Shown here in pieces: positions 5,957 to 9,072 of a stretch of 9,072 nt of DNA (position 1 is the stretch's first letter; every line of letters starts with the position of its first letter). Under the pieces are notes generated by a model. It saw nothing but the letters and a program-made list of their open reading frames with translations. It did no database searches and had not been told where the DNA came from. The stretch comes from Thalassotalea_A litorea. GTDB lineage: Bacteria > Pseudomonadota > Gammaproteobacteria > Enterobacterales > Alteromonadaceae. Location: the NCBI RefSeq assembly GCF_043642205.1, contig NZ_JBHZSG010000070.1, positions 1 through 9,072 on the forward strand, read 5' to 3'. The position numbers and the translations under genes were made by a program.

Positions 5957-7366
5957 ATGTCGAGTTACTTACATCCTGATCGGTTATTTTCCAGCGACAG
6001 CAGTCAACGGGCAATTGCCAGAACCATTTATCAGGCTATCAAAGATTTACCGATTGTAAGTCCACACGGGCATACCGATCCTTCTTGGTTTGCTAACAAT
6101 CAAAACTTTAGTAATGCTGCAGAATTGCTGATAGTACCTGATCATTATGTATTCAGGATGTTGTATAGTCAGGGGATCGGCTTATCAACATTAGGAGTCG
6201 GTCAAGGAACGCTAAACCTCGAGCAATCGCATCAAGTCTGGAAAGTGTTCGCCGATAATTATTATCTGTTTCGTGGCACGCCAAGCCGCATGTGGTTAGA
6301 TTATGTTTTTGCCGAAGTCTTCAACATTTCTCAGCCTTTATCTGGTGCCACTGCGGATACCTATTTTGATACGATCAATCAACAATTAGCTACGGACGCG
6401 TTTAAGCCCAGAGCACTATTTGAACGCTTTAATATCGAAACGCTAGCGACCACAGAGCAACCACTCGACAAGCTGAAACATCATAAAACAATTCAGCAAA
6501 GTGATTGGCAAGGGCGAGTGATAACTACGTTCCGACCAGATAATCTCACCGATCCCGAACACCCAAAATTTAGAGACAGTTTCAAAGCGCTAGCCAGTGC
6601 CGTCGATATGGAAATTTCTCATTTCCAGGACTATCTCAAGGCGATAAAAAAACGCCGAGAGTATTTCGTTGAACATGGTGCTACCGCAACCGATCACAGT
6701 CATCCAACGGCATTCACCGCCGACCTGTCAAGTTCGCAGAAAGAATCTCTGTTTCAAAAAATTCGATCTTTTGCATTTTCACCTGAAGACGCAGAGCTAT
6801 TCCGTGGTCAGATGATGACCGAAATGGCAGCAATGAGTATCGAAGATGGCTTAACGATGCAATTACACCACGGTTGCTTTCGTAACCATAATGCACCGGT
6901 ATATCACGAATTTGGCGCAGATAAAGGTGCCGATTTACCGGTTGCGATTGAATTTGTAAAAGCACTTCAGCCTTTATTAAGCAAATACGGTAATCATCCT
7001 GAGCTAAACATTATTTTATTTACCTTGGATGAAACAACATATTCCCGGGAAATAGCCCCGTTGGCAGGTCACTACCCCGCGGTAAAAGCAGGGCCCTCCT
7101 GGTGGTTCCATGACAGCCCTGAAGGGATGATACGTTTTAAGGAGCAAATCATTGAAACCGCGGGGTTTTACAACACCGTTGGATTTAATGATGATACCAG
7201 AGCATTTTTATCGATTCCTGCCAGGCACGATGTTGCTAGAAGAATTGACAGTAGATGTTTAGCTCGGCTTGTCGCGGAACATCGTATGAGCGAAGAAGAA
7301 GCGGTTGATGTCGCGACGGATCTTACCTATCACCTTGTTAATAAGGCTTATAAGTTTAAACCATGA
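5957..7366 (+). CDS. uxaC: Glucuronate (uronate) isomerase
   Basis: This enzyme interconverts D-glucuronate and D-fructuronate (and usually D-galacturonate and D-tagaturonate), the first step inside the cell. Its 469 residues match the usual length (E. coli UxaC is 470). It belongs to the amidohydrolase superfamily. SPHGHTDPSWFA at 35-46 supplies metal ligands His37 and His39; TTEQPLD at 165-171, TFRPDN at 191-196, MQLHHGCFRNHN at 301-312 (His304), GPSWWFHDSPEGM at 379-391 and DDTRAFLS at 412-419 (Asp413 as probable catalytic acid/base) follow in family order. The first motif is HGHTDP, not the HCHLPP form of E. coli, marking a different branch of the family. AAGGTGG at 5944-5950 is the ribosome binding site. 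The stop codon overlaps the uxuB start (ATGA), so the two are probably translationally coupled. Confidence 0.95.
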   Translation: MSSYLHPDRLFSSDSSQRAIARTIYQAIKDLPIVSPHGHTDPSWFANNQNFSNAAELLIVPDHYVFRMLYSQGIGLSTLGVGQGTLNLEQSHQVWKVFADNYYLFRGTPSRMWLDYVFAEVFNISQPLSGATADTYFDTINQQLATDAFKPRALFERFNIETLATTEQPLDKLKHHKTIQQSDWQGRVITTFRPDNLTDPEHPKFRDSFKALASAVDMEISHFQDYLKAIKKRREYFVEHGATATDHSHPTAFTADLSSSQKESLFQKIRSFAFSPEDAELFRGQMMTEMAAMSIEDGLTMQLHHGCFRNHNAPVYHEFGADKGADLPVAIEFVKALQPLLSKYGNHPELNIILFTLDETTYSREIAPLAGHYPAVKAGPSWWFHDSPEGMIRFKEQIIETAGFYNTVGFNDDTRAFLSIPARHDVARRIDSRCLARLVAEHRMSEEEAVDVATDLTYHLVNKAYKFKP

Positions 7367-8835
7367 CTCTTCAGCTAAATCAAAATTCGCTATCCAAGAT
7401 AACTGCGGACGTATCCCGCCCAAGCTATGATTTTAGAGCACGTAAGGCCGGTATTGTCCACATAGGAATCGGTGCTTTCCATAAAGCCCATCAAGCGACA
7501 TTTACCGATGATATGATGGCTAAAAGTCCTGGGGATTATAAGATCATTGCGGTAAGTTTACGCAGTGCTAAAAATCGTGATTTATTAAAGCAACAGGATT
7601 ACTTGTATACCGCGATTGAGCGCTCCAATGCGATAGAGAGTGCACGTATTATCGGTGCTTTGCAAACGGTGCTAGTGGCACCAGAAGATCCTCAGGCCGT
7701 TATTGATGCATTGAGTGACCCGAATATCAAAGTGGTAACGACAACGATAACCGAGAAAGGGTATTGTTTGTTACCGGGCAACACTGGCCTAAATCTGCAA
7801 CACCCGGATATTCACCATGATTTGGCTAACCTGGACTCACCAAAAACCATGATAGGCTTTGTGGTTAAAGCATGCGTCAACCGCCACCAACAAGGCTTAC
7901 CGGGGTTTGCCTTCATTAGCTGTGACAACTTGCCGAATAACAGTCAGTTGGCAAAAAAAGCCCTAATAGACTTTGCTAAGTTAGTCAGTAATGATCTCGC
8001 TGAGTGGATAGACACAAACTTATCGTTTTGCAACAGCATGGTCGATAGAATCGTCCCTGCCGTGCAGGTCCAGGATATCGAGCAACATAGCAAAACCTAT
8101 CAATACGTTGATAATGCACTCGTTAGCAGTGAGCCGTTCAGGCAGTGGGTAATCGAAGACAAATTTAAAACCGAAAGGCCTCCTTGGGAATTGGCAGGAG
8201 TATTGTTTGTTGACGACGTTGAACAATACGAAAATCTGAAATTGCGCTATCTAAATGGTAGTCACTCTGCTCTTGCCTATCTGGGGAAACTCTACGGCCA
8301 TAAGTATATTCACGAGGCCGTTGCTAATGAAAGACTACGCAGCTTCGTAACGTCATTGATGGCTGAAATGAAATTGTCGTTGCAAGATAAAATGACCTTT
8401 GATTTTGATGACTATGGCGCAACCATTATTGATAGATTCTCGAATAAACAAATTCAATATGAAACTCAACAAGTTGCGACCGATGGCTCGCAGAAGCTTC
8501 CGCAGCGGATATTTGCGCCACTGGAAGAGTTATTAGCTAAAGATCACTTGTCGGAACCGTTGTGCTTCGTAATCGCGGCCTGGCTGTGCTATTTAAAAGG
8601 CAAAAGTGAAGATGGAAGCTCATATGAGGTTTCAGACCCTCTTGCCGAACCATTGACCTCGATAATGTCTGACCCGACCATAAGTACGAGTGCGAAACTG
8701 GCAAAAATGTTAGAAATTAAAGGACTCTTTCCACTGGCGATTAAACAGCGTTCATTTATTCAAATTAATATATGCGAAAAAATGTGCTCGATTAATGCTA
8801 ATGGTGTTATCGCAGCATTGCCCGTCTCTTCTTAA
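7363..8835 (+). CDS. uxuB: Fructuronate reductase (mannitol dehydrogenase family)
   Basis: UxuB reduces D-fructuronate to D-mannonate with NADH, linking UxaC to UxuA. The 490-residue protein belongs to the long-chain polyol-specific dehydrogenase/reductase family. VHIGIGAFHKAHQ at 32-44 is the nucleotide-binding N-terminus, followed by VVTTTITEKGYC at 124-135, FISCDNLPNN at 184-193, SMVDRIVP at 225-232, QWVIEDKF at 261-268 and KLRYLNGSHSALAYLG at 293-308. Lys293, Asn298 and His301 reproduce the catalytic Lys-N5-Asn-His spacing described for mannitol 2-dehydrogenase, with Asn189 as the probable partner. The family also contains tagaturonate reductase (UxaB) and mannitol dehydrogenase; fructuronate reductase is chosen because uxuA and uxaC are in the same operon. 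The start has no good ribosome binding site of its own and overlaps the upstream stop by four bases. Confidence 0.93.
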   Translation: MTLQLNQNSLSKITADVSRPSYDFRARKAGIVHIGIGAFHKAHQATFTDDMMAKSPGDYKIIAVSLRSAKNRDLLKQQDYLYTAIERSNAIESARIIGALQTVLVAPEDPQAVIDALSDPNIKVVTTTITEKGYCLLPGNTGLNLQHPDIHHDLANLDSPKTMIGFVVKACVNRHQQGLPGFAFISCDNLPNNSQLAKKALIDFAKLVSNDLAEWIDTNLSFCNSMVDRIVPAVQVQDIEQHSKTYQYVDNALVSSEPFRQWVIEDKFKTERPPWELAGVLFVDDVEQYENLKLRYLNGSHSALAYLGKLYGHKYIHEAVANERLRSFVTSLMAEMKLSLQDKMTFDFDDYGATIIDRFSNKQIQYETQQVATDGSQKLPQRIFAPLEELLAKDHLSEPLCFVIAAWLCYLKGKSEDGSSYEVSDPLAEPLTSIMSDPTISTSAKLAKMLEIKGLFPLAIKQRSFIQINICEKMCSINANGVIAALPVSS

Positions 8836-8865
8836 GTTTTCATCGTCTCGTCAATATATTGGAAG

Positions 8866-8896
8866 TCCGGGCTGTTAAAAACGGTCCGGATTTTCT
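8866..8896 (+). terminator. Intrinsic terminator of the uxu operon
   Basis: TCCGGGCTG at 8866-8874 pairs with CGGTCCGGA at 8882-8890 (nine pairs, two of them G-U) across the 7-base loop TTAAAAA, followed by TTTTCT at 8891-8896. It begins 30 bases after the uxuB stop codon and marks the end of the three-gene operon. Confidence 0.75.
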
Positions 8897-8969
8897 ATAC
8901 CATTCTAAATTCTCCCCTGTATCCAGTCTCCGCTAAAGGCTAATTTACTCTGTTGATTGAAAACAAACG

Positions 8970-9072
8970 TCAGATTGGTACATCCACTTCCGTGGATAAA
9001 CCAAATCTACTAATTTCACTGTGTCGTTTGGGTTTAATACCTGCCATTGATATCACTACATACGATGCCAAA
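8970..9072 (-). CDS. Possible 3' end of a gene entering from the right edge (unrecognised, possibly paralogous to the left-edge gene)
   Basis: On the minus strand a frame is open from the edge for 33 codons to a TGA at 8970-8972. It begins LASYVVIS, identical to the left-edge fragment, and continues with a basic stretch (GIKPKRHSE). The nucleotide match to the left edge covers 26 of 30 positions, and the differences in the L-A-S codons are synonymous, which favours this frame. The tails after LASYVVIS differ. The alternative frame stops at 9034-9036 (ending CSDINGRY). A hydrophobic-then-basic C-terminus could suit a membrane transporter, but I do not recognise the family from so little sequence. 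Confidence 0.35.
   Translation of the reverse strand, partial: LASYVVISMAGIKPKRHSEISRFGLSTEVDVPI
8972..9008 (-). terminator. Large two-part hairpin at the convergent right end
   Basis: ATCCAC (8982-8987) and GTGGAT (8992-8997) form a 6-bp stem with a 4-base loop. Outside a 2x2 internal loop, AGATTGGT (8972-8979) pairs with ACCAAATCT (9000-9008) with one bulged base. About 14 pairs form in total. Read on the minus strand it is followed by GACGTTTGTTTTC, a broken T-rich run, so it may terminate the right-edge gene, whose last codons it would overlap. The same bases contain a partial match to the candidate operator. Confidence 0.45.

Noticed and set aside
7342..7345. AAGG upstream of uxuB as its ribosome binding site
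   Set aside because: It is about 17 bases from the ATG, too far. Coupling through the ATGA overlap explains translation better.
1..9072. The inverted similarity of the two ends as terminal repeats of a transposon carrying the locus
   Set aside because: No transposase, integrase or target-site duplication is visible, the differences between the ends are mostly synonymous in one frame, and the window simply stops at both points. Paralogous gene ends are the simpler reading.

Overview
The window holds a D-glucuronate (hexuronate) uptake and catabolism locus from a Gram-negative bacterium. The gene content, the AT-leaning composition and the codon use suggest a marine gammaproteobacterium of the Alteromonadales type. 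That placement is inference from gene style, not from a marker gene.

Layout. The left edge (1-88) carries what is probably the last 28 codons of a plus-strand gene. About 500 bases follow with no supportable gene but with several hairpins. A minus-strand operon (3420 down to 598) encodes a three-part TRAP transporter in the order binding protein, small membrane subunit, large membrane subunit. The genes are packed with gaps of 1-2 bases. A 230-base divergent control region separates this operon from a plus-strand GntR/FCD-family regulator (3651-4346), which ends at a clear intrinsic terminator. After a 438-base intergenic region comes the plus-strand operon uxuA-uxaC-uxuB (4785-8835), with an 11-base gap and then a 4-base ATGA overlap, closed by an intrinsic terminator at 8866-8894. 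The right edge (8970-9072) probably carries the 3' end of a minus-strand gene whose preserved end resembles the one at the left edge.

How it works together. The TRAP system would bring a uronate across the inner membrane. UxaC isomerises D-glucuronate to D-fructuronate, UxuB reduces that to D-mannonate with NADH, and UxuA dehydrates mannonate to 2-keto-3-deoxygluconate (KDG). The later steps (KDG kinase and KDPG aldolase) are not in the window, and neither are the galacturonate-branch genes uxaA and uxaB. The regulator is the natural candidate to sense a pathway intermediate. A 22-base motif shared (18 of 22 positions) between the divergent control region and the uxuA upstream region is a good candidate for its operator and would tie uptake and catabolism to one switch.

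Most worth a second look: the shared operator and a third partial match at the right edge; the TRAP binding protein, which carries a lipoprotein signal instead of an ordinary cleavable one; and the similar inverted sequences at the two window ends, where the base differences are mostly synonymous in one frame. I found no RNA gene, CRISPR array, insertion sequence or phage gene. The core of the locus is a known type of pathway; I do not see an entirely new system.
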